The notes under the pieces are model-generated. The model saw only the letters and a list, made by a program, of their open reading frames with translations, made no database searches and was not told the origin of the DNA. A DNA stretch of 64,000 bases from Virgibacillus sp. NKC19-3 (GTDB lineage: Bacteria > Bacillota > Bacilli > Bacillales > Amphibacillaceae), in the NCBI RefSeq assembly GCF_019837165.1, contig NZ_JAGYHC010000001.1:1860001-1924000 (forward strand). The letters run 5' to 3'. Below, in pieces: positions 55,552 through 64,000 of this stretch. Both the position numbers and the translations under genes were made by a program. The number at the start of each line of letters is the position of its first letter. Position 1 is the first letter of the stretch.

Positions 55552-57303
55552 ATGAGTAATCGTAAAATCGCTGTCGTTGGTGGCGGGCTTGCCGGATTAA
55601 TGGCAACAATAAAAGCAGCCGAGGCAGGCGTAAATGTAGACCTCTTTTCTATTGTACCTGTAAAACGTTCTCACTCTGTATGTGCGCAAGGCGGAATCAA
55701 TGGTGCAGTAAACACAAAAGGTGAAGGAGATTCACCAGCTATTCATTTAGATGATACCGTTTATGGTGGTGACTTTTTAGCAAATCAACCACCGGTAAAA
55801 GCGATGACAGATGCAGCACCCAGTATTATAAATATGCTGGATCGAATGGGTGTTATGTTTAATCGTACACCAGAAGGGCTGTTGGATTTCCGTCGTTTCG
55901 GTGGAACGCAACTCCATCGTACAGCCTATGCAGGTGCAACTACAGGACAGCAGTTGTTATATGCACTGGATGAGCAGGTTCGCCGTTATGAGGTAGAGGG
56001 CCTGGTAACAAAATATGAAGGTTGGGAATTCCTCGGTGCCATCATCGATGAAGATGGTGTTGGGAAAGGAATTGTAGGGCAAAATGTTACAACACATGAA
56101 ATAAAATCCTTCCCTTCAGATGCTACCATTTTTGCTACAGGTGGTCCTGGAATCATTTTTGGAAAATCAACAAACTCAATGATTAACACAGGATCCGCTG
56201 CTAGTACTTTGTATCAGCAAGGCGCAGCATATGCAAATGGGGAGTTTATTCAAATTCATCCAACAGCAATACCTGGAGATGACAAATTACGCCTTATGAG
56301 TGAATCAGCTCGTGGTGAAGGTGGACGTATTTGGACATATAAAGACGGGGAACCATGGTATTTTCTGGAAGAGAAGTACCCGGCATATGGTAATCTTGTA
56401 CCTCGTGATATTGCAACAAGGGAGATATTTGATGTTTGTGTGAATCAGAAGCTTGGAATTAATGGTGAAAACATGGTTTATCTTGATCTATCACATAAAG
56501 ATCCGAAAGAGCTGGACATTAAGCTTGGTGGGATTATCGAAATCTATGAAAAATTTGTAGGAGAAGATCCACGTAAAGTTCCTATGAAAATTTTCCCAGC
56601 TGTTCATTATTCGATGGGAGGATTATGGGTAGATTACAATCAAATGACAAGCATTCCTGGGATATTTGCTGCCGGGGAGTGTGACTATTCGCAACATGGA
56701 GGAAATCGCTTAGGTGCTAACTCCTTGCTATCTGCCATTCATGGTGGTAATGTCGCAGGACCTAGTGCCATTAAATATATTGACGGGCTAGAGACGCATG
56801 TTGAAGACCTTCCGTCTGATCTATTTGAAGCAAGAGAGAAAGAAGAACAAGAGAAGTTCGAATCTCTTATGAAAATGGACGGAAGTGAAAATGCCTACCG
56901 CCTTCACAAAGAGCTTGGAGAGTGGATGACAGACAACGTTACAGTAGTACGTGACAATGAAAAATTGTTGCAAACAGATGAAAAGATCGTTGAGCTTCTG
57001 GAACGCTGGGAGAATATTGGTGTAAATGATACAGCTCGCTGGAGTAATCAGGGCGTTATGTTTACACGTCAATTAAAAAACATGCTTCATTTAGCACGCG
57101 TAATCACTCTAGGGGCCTACAACCGTAATGAAAGTCGCGGAGCACATTACAAACCTGAATTCCCTGAACGTAATGATGAAGAATGGCTGAAAACGACAAT
57201 TGCGAATTTTGATCATGAGACGGAATCTCCTGTAATAAGTTATGAAGAAGTTGATACATCATTGGTTAAACCTCGTAAGCGTGATTATTCTACATCAAAG
57301 TGA
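55552..57303 (+). CDS. sdhA: Succinate dehydrogenase flavoprotein subunit
   Basis: SdhA oxidises succinate with covalent FAD. Visible are the dinucleotide motif VVGGGLAGL, the histidine for FAD attachment in RSHSVCAQGGING, HRTAYAGATTGQQ, the active-site RGEGG and HYSMGGLWVD. About 583 residues. I use ATG 55552 behind AAAGGAGTGAG; the GTG at 55540 lies in that site. Co-transcribed with sdhC and sdhB. Confidence 0.97.
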   Translation: MSNRKIAVVGGGLAGLMATIKAAEAGVNVDLFSIVPVKRSHSVCAQGGINGAVNTKGEGDSPAIHLDDTVYGGDFLANQPPVKAMTDAAPSIINMLDRMGVMFNRTPEGLLDFRRFGGTQLHRTAYAGATTGQQLLYALDEQVRRYEVEGLVTKYEGWEFLGAIIDEDGVGKGIVGQNVTTHEIKSFPSDATIFATGGPGIIFGKSTNSMINTGSAASTLYQQGAAYANGEFIQIHPTAIPGDDKLRLMSESARGEGGRIWTYKDGEPWYFLEEKYPAYGNLVPRDIATREIFDVCVNQKLGINGENMVYLDLSHKDPKELDIKLGGIIEIYEKFVGEDPRKVPMKIFPAVHYSMGGLWVDYNQMTSIPGIFAAGECDYSQHGGNRLGANSLLSAIHGGNVAGPSAIKYIDGLETHVEDLPSDLFEAREKEEQEKFESLMKMDGSENAYRLHKELGEWMTDNVTVVRDNEKLLQTDEKIVELLERWENIGVNDTARWSNQGVMFTRQLKNMLHLARVITLGAYNRNESRGAHYKPEFPERNDEEWLKTTIANFDHETESPVISYEEVDTSLVKPRKRDYSTSK

Positions 57304-57318
57304 AGGGAGTAATGAATA

Positions 57319-58083
57319 ATGGTTGAAGAACAAACAGTTACATTTATCATAACTAGACAAGATGATCCGGAATCAGCCCCGTATGAGGAAACGTTTAATG
57401 TTCCTTATCGTAAAAATATGAATGTCATTTCCGGATTAATGTCGATTCGAGAAAATCCAGTAAATGCAAATGGGGAAAAAACAGCTCCCGTTTATTGGGA
57501 TATGAATTGCCTCGAAGAAGTCTGTGGTGCCTGTTCTATGGTTATTAATGGAACAGCCGCACAATCTTGTGCAGCCCTAGTTGATGATTTAGAGCAACCG
57601 ATCCGTTTAGCACCAATGGATACATTCCCGGTGGTACGTGATTTAATTGTGGACCGGGAGCGCATGTTTGATGCGTTAAAACAGATTAAAGCATGGATTC
57701 CGATTGATGGTACCCATGATTTGGGTCCAGGTCCTCGTATGCCGGAGAAAAAACGCCAATGGGCCTACGAACTTTCAAAATGTATGAGTTGCGGGGTTTG
57801 CCTTGAGGCTTGCCCAAATGTGAATGATAAATCAAATTTCATCGGGCCTGCTGCTCTGTCACAAGTTCGTTTATTTAATTCACATCCAACAGGAGAAATG
57901 AATGCTAGTGAGAGATTAGAAGGTTTAATGGAAGAAGGCGGAATTGATGGTTGTGGGAATGCCCAAAACTGTGTTCAGGTTTGTCCAAAAGGTATTCCAT
58001 TAACAACTTCCATTGCTGCAATGAATCGCTCAACAAATATTCAAGCATTCAAGAACTTCTTTGGAAGTGATCATGCACATTAA
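57319..58083 (+). CDS. sdhB: Succinate dehydrogenase iron-sulfur subunit
   Basis: SdhB (254 residues) relays electrons through three clusters: the [2Fe-2S] site CLEEVCGACSM with a later Cys, and the ferredoxin-like CMSCGVCLEACP and CGNAQNCVQVCPKG. It follows sdhA by 15 bases and ends the operon at a strong terminator. Confidence 0.97.
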   Translation: MVEEQTVTFIITRQDDPESAPYEETFNVPYRKNMNVISGLMSIRENPVNANGEKTAPVYWDMNCLEEVCGACSMVINGTAAQSCAALVDDLEQPIRLAPMDTFPVVRDLIVDRERMFDALKQIKAWIPIDGTHDLGPGPRMPEKKRQWAYELSKCMSCGVCLEACPNVNDKSNFIGPAALSQVRLFNSHPTGEMNASERLEGLMEEGGIDGCGNAQNCVQVCPKGIPLTTSIAAMNRSTNIQAFKNFFGSDHAH

Positions 58084-58104
58084 TTTGTATACGATATAGA
58101 TAGT

Positions 58105-58143
58105 AAAAAAACCGACTTCCAATTAAGGAAAGTCGGTTTTTTT
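58105..58143. terminator. Bidirectional terminator between sdhB and gerE
   Basis: AAAAACCGACTT and AAGTCGGTTTTT pair with long A and T tails, serving both convergent genes. It touches the gerE stop codon. Confidence 0.9.
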
Positions 58144-58366
58144 AAAGCTTTAGTTCCCCCATGCGAAGAAGCTCAACTACTGCCTGAGAACGCCCCTTGA
58201 CTCCTAATTTTTGCATAGCATTTGAAATGTGGTTACGGACAGTTTTTTCAGATATAAACAGATCCTGGGCAATTTCCTTTGTTGTTTTATCTTGAACCAA
58301 GAGTTCGAATACTTCTTTCTCACGCTTCGTTAATAATTGCTTCGGTTTATACGAATTGTCCTTCAA
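58142..58366 (-). CDS. gerE: Spore coat and germination regulator GerE
   Basis: GerE is the last mother-cell transcription regulator of sporulation, acting with sigma-K on coat genes. The 74-residue protein is almost only a LuxR-type helix-turn-helix: LTKREKEVFELLVQDKTTKEIAQ, then ISEKTVRNHISNAMQKLGVKGRSQAV. TTG 58366 behind AAGGAGGGG is the start. Same place as in B. subtilis, though ysmA is missing between it and sdhB. Confidence 0.95.
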   Translation of the reverse strand: MKDNSYKPKQLLTKREKEVFELLVQDKTTKEIAQDLFISEKTVRNHISNAMQKLGVKGRSQAVVELLRMGELKL

Positions 58367-58717
58367 ATGTTAACCCCTCCTTGCTGTCACAGAGCTGCAA
58401 CTGAAGGGAAATTATTTAGTCTCTACAGTTTATGAAAACCTATAAAAATAGTGCGTGGATTTTTATGATACCCTCCCTCCTTTTTTGCAGTATACGTTTA
58501 TCAAAAACCAAATCGTGAATCTTCCTAGAGGATAGAAACTGCGACGGGAATTGCACACTACGTTTGCAGTTTCTATTTTTTGTGTCACAAACAATCATTT
58601 TTAAGAAACGACATTATAAAATAAAAGGCTTTTTTGATATAATGATATAATAGTGGTGTGGGTAGTATATACTATCTGCATGCTTTACGCTTGCAAAAAG
58701 TTTATAGGGGGGATCTT
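58367..58717. other. Intergenic region between gerE and the MarR gene
   Basis: It contains a short repeat copy (58531-58576). TTTTTTGATATAATGATATAATAG near 58631 may give a promoter for the MarR gene, with more than one -10-like TATAAT. No gene is seen. Confidence 0.5.
58531..58576. repeat. Minimal 46-bp copy of the GATAGAAACTGCGACG repeat
   Basis: GATAGAAACTGC and GCAGTTTCTAT flank a short centre. It looks like the two ends of copies A and B with the middle removed. Confidence 0.75.
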
Positions 58718-59170
58718 TTGGATAATCACGTACCGACAGAAGCTATTGTAGATGTAGAAAAAAGGCTCAGATATATAGCCGGTGTTATTAAACAACATGG
58801 ACGTAAAATATTAAACAACTATCCTATTACCTCTCCACAATTTGTTGCGATACAGTGGTTGATGGATGAAGGCGATTTAACAATTGGTGAGCTATCCAAG
58901 CGAATAAGTCTAGCTTTTAGTACAACAACAGATTTGGTGGATCGGATGGAAAAGAACAACCTTGTTGAGCGAGTTCGTGATTCAAATGATAAACGTGTTG
59001 TTCGAATTCATGTATTGGATAAGGGGAAAACCATTGTTCATGAAGTAATTGCGAAACGTCAGAAATACTTGGGTGAGGTTTTAGATAAGTTCTCTGATGG
59101 GCAAACGCAGGAATTAAGTGAGTTATTAGCATTTCTATATGATGAAATGAAAAGTGTAAATGAAAAATAA
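58718..59170 (+). CDS. MarR-family transcriptional regulator (YsmB)
   Basis: The 150-residue protein has the MarR winged helix: ITSPQFVAIQWLMDEGDLTIGELSKR, then the recognition segment STTTDLVDRMEKNNLVERVRD and wing DKRVVRIHVLDKG. I place the start at TTG 58718 (LDNHVPTEAIVDVEKRLRYI) behind AGGGGGGA; the longer frame lacks a site. It matches B. subtilis YsmB in sequence and place. Its targets are unknown. Confidence 0.88.
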   Translation: MDNHVPTEAIVDVEKRLRYIAGVIKQHGRKILNNYPITSPQFVAIQWLMDEGDLTIGELSKRISLAFSTTTDLVDRMEKNNLVERVRDSNDKRVVRIHVLDKGKTIVHEVIAKRQKYLGEVLDKFSDGQTQELSELLAFLYDEMKSVNEK

Positions 59171-59191
59171 TAGTATAGAAGAGGGATATGT

Positions 59192-60001
59192 TTGGAGCGA
59201 GCAATCGGCGTTATCGATTCCGGCGTTGGCGGCCTAACTGTAGTACATGAGCTTATGCGTCAACTGCCTAAAGAGAAATTAATTTATCTAGGAGATACAG
59301 CAAGATGTCCCTATGGTCCAAGATCAAAAGCAGAAGTACAAAAATTTACGTGGGAAATGGTAGAATTTTTGCTGGAAAAAGATATAAAAATGCTTGTTGT
59401 TGCATGTAATACCGCAACTGCGTTTACGTTAAAAGATTTACAGGATCGTTTACCTATTCCAGTTATCGGTGTCATTCAACCTGGTGCACGTGCTGCAATT
59501 AAATTTACAAAAAATAACCACGTTGGTGTGATCGGTACAGAAGGTACGATCAGAAGCGGGGCTTACACCAATGCATTGAAACATATTAAGTCCCAGATTC
59601 ATGTAAATGCATTAGCTTGTCCCTTATTTGTACCAATGATTGAGCAGGGAATACTATATGGAGATCAGGCTGATAAAATTGTGGAAGATACATTAGAACC
59701 AATGAAAGTAAAGAATCACATGGATACATTAATCCTTGGGTGTACCCATTATCCATTGATAAAAAATACGATACAAGCAGTAATCGGCAATCAGGTGACT
59801 GTTATTTCATCAAGTGAAGAAACAGCTAGGGAAACAAGTACCATACTCGAGGTTCATCAATTAGTAAATAAGAGTGATCAGATCCCAGTGCATCAATTTT
59901 TCACGACGGGCGATATGGATATGTTTATCAAAATATCAGAAAGCATTTTTCAACACCCAACTTCCCACATGGTAACAATTAAAAAGGCAGCCATTGGTTA
60001 A
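59192..60001 (+). CDS. murI: Glutamate racemase
   Basis: The enzyme makes D-glutamate for peptidoglycan (RacE in B. subtilis). The 269-residue protein has IGVIDSGVGGLTVV, the first catalytic cysteine in VVACNTATA and the second in LGCTHYPLI, and GDTARCPYG. It starts with TTG 59192 behind GAAGAGGGA, 21 bases after the MarR gene. Confidence 0.95.
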   Translation: MERAIGVIDSGVGGLTVVHELMRQLPKEKLIYLGDTARCPYGPRSKAEVQKFTWEMVEFLLEKDIKMLVVACNTATAFTLKDLQDRLPIPVIGVIQPGARAAIKFTKNNHVGVIGTEGTIRSGAYTNALKHIKSQIHVNALACPLFVPMIEQGILYGDQADKIVEDTLEPMKVKNHMDTLILGCTHYPLIKNTIQAVIGNQVTVISSSEETARETSTILEVHQLVNKSDQIPVHQFFTTGDMDMFIKISESIFQHPTSHMVTIKKAAIG

Positions 60002-60155
60002 AAAAGGAGTACCGGACTTTAGACATTTTACTTCATAAAAATTTGTTAGCTCGCGCAAGTACATCGTTGTTCTCATAAAAAATTTGTTAGGGTTGGTCTA
60101 TTTTTATAAGGAAGCTCGTATATATACTAGTACAACCATCATAGGGGGGAATGAC

Positions 60156-61247
60156 ATGCACAAGCGCGGGATTCTTTTGACTGGAACGTTAACTGTCTCC
60201 ATTATATTAACAGGATGTATGCAGGGGGAACAATCAATTGAGGAAATGGATCCACCTCAAGATGCAGAAGAAGTGAATAATACGGAAGATACGCCATCAT
60301 CAAGTGAAGAAGCGGCTGAAGACGAAGATATTGCGGAAGAAGGGAATGCAGAAGAAGAAGCTTCTGAAACGGTGGCAAGAGAGCTGTATTTACTCGATGC
60401 CAATGGAATGGTTGCTTCCCAGACATTGGAATTACCAAACCCTGATTCAAAAGAAGTGGCAACACAAGTCATTGAGTATTTAGTGGAAGGTGGCCCTGTT
60501 ACCTCGATGTTGCCAAATGGATTCCAAGCCGTTTTACCTGAAGGAACTGAAGTATTAGGCTTGGACCTGCAGGAGGATGGAACACTTACCGTTGACGTCT
60601 CCAGTGATTTTGAAAATTATGAAGCTGAAAATGAAGTGAAGATACTGGAGTCTATGACACACACATTAACACAATTTGAAAACGTGGAGAAAATACAGTT
60701 ACAGATCGAAGGCGAAACGCAAGAAGAAATGCCAGTAAATGGAACACCAATTAAAGAGGGGTACTCCAGAGCAAATGGAATAAATATTACAAAAACAGAT
60801 ACGCTCGATTTACTGGATAGCCAAGCTGTAACGATGTATTACCCGGCAGAGCACAATGAAAATCGTTATTATGTACCTGTTACACAGTATGTGGAAGGGG
60901 AGAATGAAGAAATATTCGGCTCCATTGTTGAAGAAATGATTCAGGGGCCGGGATTAAATACAAATGTGACCCATGTTTTTAATCCTGAAACCCTATTAAC
61001 AGATACACCAGTATTAGAAAATGGAGTACTTGAGTTAGTCTTTAACGAAGGAATACTTGCAGATCCGGAACAGGCGATGATTTCAGATGAAGTAATGGAG
61101 ACAATCGTTCGAACATTAACAGAACAGCAAGATGTCGAAGCTGTTGATATAAAGGTAGAAAATGTAGAGCAATTGGTTAATGAAAATGGGGAAACGTATG
61201 ATGAACCTGTTACCAAACAATCATTTTCACCTACGGAAAAGCTTTAA
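60156..61247 (+). CDS. gerM: Spore germination lipoprotein GerM
   Basis: GerM is a mother-cell lipoprotein needed for sporulation and germination. The 363-residue protein has a lipoprotein signal with lipobox LTGC (Cys 21), an acidic linker (about 25-75) and two GerMN domains (about 80-200 and 225-350; LPEGTEVLGLDLQEDGTLTVD and then VTQYVEGENEEI). ATG 60156 follows AGGGGGGAATG; the upstream open frame is not used. Confidence 0.93.
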   Translation: MHKRGILLTGTLTVSIILTGCMQGEQSIEEMDPPQDAEEVNNTEDTPSSSEEAAEDEDIAEEGNAEEEASETVARELYLLDANGMVASQTLELPNPDSKEVATQVIEYLVEGGPVTSMLPNGFQAVLPEGTEVLGLDLQEDGTLTVDVSSDFENYEAENEVKILESMTHTLTQFENVEKIQLQIEGETQEEMPVNGTPIKEGYSRANGINITKTDTLDLLDSQAVTMYYPAEHNENRYYVPVTQYVEGENEEIFGSIVEEMIQGPGLNTNVTHVFNPETLLTDTPVLENGVLELVFNEGILADPEQAMISDEVMETIVRTLTEQQDVEAVDIKVENVEQLVNENGETYDEPVTKQSFSPTEKL

Positions 61248-61251
61248 ACGA

Positions 61252-61279
61252 AGGGGCTATACAACTTAGCCTCTTTTTT
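61252..61279 (+). terminator. Terminator after gerM
   Basis: AGGGGCTA and TAGCCTCT pair (one G-U) with a TTTTTT tail. Confidence 0.7.
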
Positions 61280-61440
61280 GCTTGGCAGATAAGAAAGTAT
61301 AAAATACTTTCTTACTGCATAAGTGCGGGCTTTGATTGTCCCCTAAAGGCTTGGTGACAACCAAGTTTTCGAATACATAATTTGGTGTAGGTTTGGTAAA
61401 ATTATGTTAAGCTAATGGGTGTAATAAGGAGGATTTATGA

Positions 61441-62190
61441 ATGAGAAACGATGAGCGTCAACCAAATGATTTACGGTCGGTAACCATTACGTCAAATTAC
61501 ATTACGCATCCGGAAGGCTCTGTTTTAATCGAGGTGGGGGACACGAAGGTGATTTGTAATGCAAGCATCGAGGAGAGGGTTCCTCCGTTTATGCGCGGTC
61601 AGGGAAAGGGATGGATTACGGCTGAATATGCAATGCTTCCAAGGGCTACAGCACAACGGAATATCAGAGAGTCATCCAAAGGGAAAGTCAGTGGCAGAAC
61701 AATGGAAATACAACGATTAATCGGCAGAGCTCTACGTTCGATTGTTGACTTAGATAAAATAGGAGAACGAACCATTTGGGTTGATTGTGATGTTATCCAG
61801 GCGGACGGTGGTACAAGAACGGCATCGATTACCGGTGCATTTGTAGCGGTTGTTCTAGCATTTGGAAAATTACTGGACAAGGGAACAATCAAAAAAATGC
61901 CTGTAACTGATTTTTTAAGTGCAATTTCTGTAGGAATTTTACCGGATGGAATGGAAATTCTGGACTTGAATTATGAAGAAGATTCTCGGGCTTACGTCGA
62001 CATGAACATTGTTATGACAGGATCCGGGGAGTTCGTTGAAATTCAGGGCACTGGAGAGGAAGCAACGTTTTCAGGCAGTCAATTACAAACGATGCTTCAG
62101 CTTGCAAATGAAGGTTTAGATCAAATTACCAAAAAGCAAAAAGAAGTAATAGGCGATTTATCGAAACGGATAGGTGAAACTATTATATAG
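61441..62190 (+). CDS. rph: Ribonuclease PH
   Basis: RNase PH trims the 3' end of tRNA precursors with phosphate. The 249-residue protein has [38 protein letters not shown]-type [24 protein letters not shown] and [22 protein letters not shown] follows AAGGAGG. rdgB and a phosphodiesterase gene follow closely, as rph-ysnA-ysnB in B. subtilis. Confidence 0.97.
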   Translation: MRNDERQPNDLRSVTITSNYITHPEGSVLIEVGDTKVICNASIEERVPPFMRGQGKGWITAEYAMLPRATAQRNIRESSKGKVSGRTMEIQRLIGRALRSIVDLDKIGERTIWVDCDVIQADGGTRTASITGAFVAVVLAFGKLLDKGTIKKMPVTDFLSAISVGILPDGMEILDLNYEEDSRAYVDMNIVMTGSGEFVEIQGTGEEATFSGSQLQTMLQLANEGLDQITKKQKEVIGDLSKRIGETII

Positions 62191-62200
62191 GAGAATAAGA

Positions 62201-62812
62201 ATGAAACAAGTCATTATAGCAACCAAAAATCGTGGGAAAGCGACAGAATTTAAAGATTTCTTTGCAGTATATGGTATAGAAGCCGTTTCTTTGTTGGATT
62301 TAAAGAGAGATATCCCTGATGTCGAAGAAACCGGCATAACATTTGAAGAAAATGCTGTTTTAAAAGCTGAAGAAATAGCAGCTAGATTATCGTCGCCTGT
62401 TTTGGCAGATGATTCAGGATTAATGGTTGATGCTTTAAATGGCAGGCCGGGTGTTTATTCAGCAAGATATGCAGGAGAGCCAAAAGATGATCAGGCGAAC
62501 ATCGACAAATTATTGGGTGAATTACGTACAGTGCCGGAAGCGGAACGAACAGCAAGATTTGTTTCTGTCATAGCAATTGCCATACCAGGTGAAAAGACGA
62601 TCATTCGTAAAGGTTATTGTGAAGGAAGCATTGCATTTTCCCAAACGGGGGAAAATGGTTTTGGATATGATCCCATTTTTATTCCTGAACATTACATAAA
62701 AACAATGGCACAGCTTTCAAAAGACGAAAAGAACCGGATAAGTCATCGAAAAAATGCGATTGCGCTTCTGGAGGAATCGATAAAAACAATTGCTGGGAGG
62801 GGCTCTGAATGA
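62201..62812 (+). CDS. rdgB: RdgB/HAM1-type XTP/dITP diphosphatase (YsnA)
   Basis: The enzyme removes dITP and XTP from the nucleotide pool. The 203-residue protein has IIATKNRGKATEFKDFF, ITFEENAVLKAE, LADDSGLMVDALNGRPGVYSARYAG and NGFGYDPIF. ATG 62201 follows TAGGAGAA. Its stop overlaps the next start by four bases. Confidence 0.95.
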   Translation: MKQVIIATKNRGKATEFKDFFAVYGIEAVSLLDLKRDIPDVEETGITFEENAVLKAEEIAARLSSPVLADDSGLMVDALNGRPGVYSARYAGEPKDDQANIDKLLGELRTVPEAERTARFVSVIAIAIPGEKTIIRKGYCEGSIAFSQTGENGFGYDPIFIPEHYIKTMAQLSKDEKNRISHRKNAIALLEESIKTIAGRGSE

Positions 62813-63321
62813 CCAAGGTTTTAATACTTAGTGATAGCCATGGGCTACGTGATCAAATTACAGAAATAAAAGAACGTCATCATTTAAAACACATGATTCA
62901 TTGCGGTGACTCTGAATTAGACATGGATGCCATGGAGTTAGATGGATTTATTAAAGTGGGAGGAAATACGGATCATGATACCCGGTTTCCTGAAGAACAA
63001 ATATTAACTATCGATGGACTCTCTTTCTTTGTCACTCATGGACACCTTCATCAAGTGAAGGCAAATTTGATGACGATAGGGTACCGGGCGGAAGAAATGA
63101 ATGCCAAGGTTATTTGTTTTGGACACACCCATATCGCTGGTGCAGAGCAAATAGGTGAGCAACTTTTTATCAATCCGGGAAGTATACGATTGCCTAGAAA
63201 TCGTTCAGAGAAGACATATGCTATCATGGAATTTGATCGTACAGATGATATCACAGTTACTTTCCATACGGTTGATAGAGGAGATATTGTAGAGGAATTA
63301 ACATATCATGCTTCATTATAA
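62809..63321 (+). CDS. YfcE/MJ0936-family metallophosphoesterase (YsnB)
   Basis: The 170-residue protein shows the calcineurin-like metal motifs SDSHG, HCGDSELD, GGNTDHD, THGHLHQ and FGHTH. Family members hydrolyse phosphodiesters; the substrate is unknown. It starts at ATG 62809, overlapping rdgB. Confidence 0.9.
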   Translation: MTKVLILSDSHGLRDQITEIKERHHLKHMIHCGDSELDMDAMELDGFIKVGGNTDHDTRFPEEQILTIDGLSFFVTHGHLHQVKANLMTIGYRAEEMNAKVICFGHTHIAGAEQIGEQLFINPGSIRLPRNRSEKTYAIMEFDRTDDITVTFHTVDRGDIVEELTYHASL

Positions 63322-63427
63322 GGGTGTGTTCAAAAGGAGGTTAAAAGGGGCCAAGAAGTTCGAAGGGGAGAAACAAGCGTTTGTGTGAACATTGAAGCGT
63401 CGTTTTCACCGGACTTTTGAACACCTC
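63322..63427. repeat. Intergenic inverted-repeat element with GTTCAAAAG ends
   Basis: The left end GGTGTGTTCAAAAG mirrors the right end CTTTTGAACACC. Between them is non-coding sequence. I recall similar GGTGTTCAAAAG elements as repeats in related genera. Confidence 0.65.
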
Positions 63428-63439
63428 TATAAAGCAATG

Positions 63440-63473
63440 AGCTTGTCGATATGATTCGACAAGCTATGCTTTT
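63440..63473 (+). terminator. Terminator after the ysnB-like gene
   Basis: AGCTTGTCGA and TCGACAAGCT form a perfect 10-bp stem followed by TGCTTTT. Confidence 0.8.
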
Positions 63474-63494
63474 AAACTTTTTCCGGATAAACTA

Positions 63495-63523
63495 TTGACA
63501 AAAAAAAGCTCAATGCATATAAT
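63495..63523 (+). promoter_or_regulatory. Consensus sigma-A promoter for the tRNA genes
   Basis: TTGACA and TATAAT, both perfect, lie 17 bases apart and 45 bases upstream of tRNA-Gly. Confidence 0.92.
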
Positions 63524-63568
63524 AAATCTTGTTCGTTAAAATTATCGATATAAATATTCTAATACTGT

Positions 63569-63639
63569 GCGGGTGTAGTTTAGTGGTAAAACCTCAGCCT
63601 TCCAAGCTGATGACGAGGGTTCGATTCCCTTCACCCGCT
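63569..63639 (+). tRNA. tRNA-Gly (anticodon TCC)
   Basis: The 7-bp acceptor GCGGGTG/CACCCGC, D arm, anticodon loop CTTCCAA with TCC, and T arm GGGTTCGATTCCC all form. CCA is not encoded. Reads GGA and GGG codons. Confidence 0.97.
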
Positions 63640-63655
63640 TCATTTACATAAATAT

Positions 63656-63729
63656 GTCCCAGTAGCTCAGCTGGATAGAGCAACAGCCTTCTAAGCTGTG
63701 GGTCGCAGGTTCGAATCCTGCCTGGGACA
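63656..63729 (+). tRNA. tRNA-Arg (anticodon TCT)
   Basis: Acceptor GTCCCAG/CTGGGAC, D arm GCTC...GAGC, anticodon stem CAGCC with loop CTTCTAA (TCT), and T arm with GGTTCGAATCC form. It lies 16 bases after tRNA-Gly in the same transcript and reads AGA and AGG. Confidence 0.97.
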
Positions 63730-63735
63730 TCATCA

Positions 63736-63773
63736 AGAGAAACCTATAAAATTGAAATAGGTTTCTCTTTTTT
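63736..63773 (+). terminator. Terminator of the tRNA operon
   Basis: AGAGAAACCTAT and ATAGGTTTCTCT pair perfectly over 12 bp with a TTTTTT tail. Confidence 0.9.
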
Positions 63774-63857
63774 ATCATTTTTAGGTTTCATTAAACAGGA
63801 GTATGGGAAAATAGCTGAAGACATCATGTACAATTTAAAAAAGAGAGAGGTGAATAA

Positions 63858-64000
63858 ATGCAAAATAAATCCGATCAAGATAATGTTATTTTATTTCCTA
63901 AATGGAAAACATTATTGGAAGAAGAAAGTCTGCAAGCACTTAAAGAAAAAAGATACGAAGAAGCCTTGTCCAAATTAAATAAATTATTAAGCTATCAAGT
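63858..64000 (+). CDS. Possible TPR-repeat protein, N-terminal part
   Basis: The first 47 codons of a gene cut by the right edge. ATG 63858 follows AGAGAGGTG. The visible peptide begins MQNKSDQDNVILFPKWK and then LQALKEKRYEEALSKLNKLL, a helix pair like a TPR unit. B. subtilis has the TPR protein gene ysoA near here, so that identity is likely but unproven. Confidence 0.6.
   Translation, partial: MQNKSDQDNVILFPKWKTLLEEESLQALKEKRYEEALSKLNKLLSYQ

Overview
The window looks like chromosome from a moderately halophilic, endospore-forming member of the Bacillaceae, most likely Virgibacillus or a close relative (inference). Three things point there. Gene order in large blocks follows Bacillus subtilis. 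Spore genes are present (sspI, ytxC, gerE, gerM, and a sulfolactate pair like yitCD). There is also a full ectoine/hydroxyectoine set, whose EctD keeps the iron ligands at H146, D148 and H248, the numbering I recall for the Virgibacillus salexigens enzyme. The DNA is AT-rich, with good Shine-Dalgarno sites and several TTG, GTG and ATT starts.

Region by region. 1-1.8 kb: the start of cysH, facing away from comB-comA, which make sulfolactate from sulfite and phosphoenolpyruvate. 2.6-4.8 kb: a secreted M14 carboxypeptidase ending in a FIMAH-like domain. 5-10 kb: osmoprotection, with ectD and a short-chain dehydrogenase on the minus strand and ectABC on the plus strand. 10.2-11.6 kb: an FAD-linked D-lactate/glycolate-type dehydrogenase. 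11.8-14.8 kb: a TPP riboswitch followed by tenI-(thiO remnant)-thiS-thiG-thiF for the thiazole half of thiamine. 14.8-16.1 kb: AprX subtilase. 16.6-20.8 kb: nrdR-dnaB-dnaI and a frameshifted ytxC. 20.8-24.7 kb: T-box/thrS, then L20 leader/infC-rpmI-rplT. 24.8-27.9 kb: ysdA, a DedA-like membrane protein, ysdB, a dUTPase-like enzyme and the M42 aminopeptidase ysdC. 28.3-33 kb: an accessory ABC exporter operon with a large anchored surface protein. 33.3-38.4 kb: sspI, ysgA, T-box/pheS-pheT. 39.3 kb: a DUF2798-like protein. 40.1-46.2 kb: rnhC against zapA-cvpA-polX-mutS2. 46.5-51.5 kb: fatty-acid degradation (lcfA-fadR-fadB-etfB-etfA) with a perfect FadR box. 51.9-58.4 kb: trxA, uvrC, yslB, sdhCAB, gerE. 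58.7-63.3 kb: MarR regulator, murI, gerM, rph, rdgB, a YfcE-type phosphodiesterase. 63.5-64 kb: tRNA-Gly and tRNA-Arg, then the start of a TPR-like gene.

Most of the window is ordinary core chromosome. The points worth a second look are: ytxC broken exactly at an A-AAA-AAG heptamer, where either an A was lost or ribosomes slip; thiO reduced to a short stub inside the thiamine operon; a probable AUU start for ectA; paired short boxes around ectD and upstream of ectABC; and families of intergenic inverted repeats, one of which includes two 102-bp copies about 15 kb apart differing at one base. I saw no phage, insertion sequence transposase, CRISPR array or defence system, and nothing that I would call a wholly new system.
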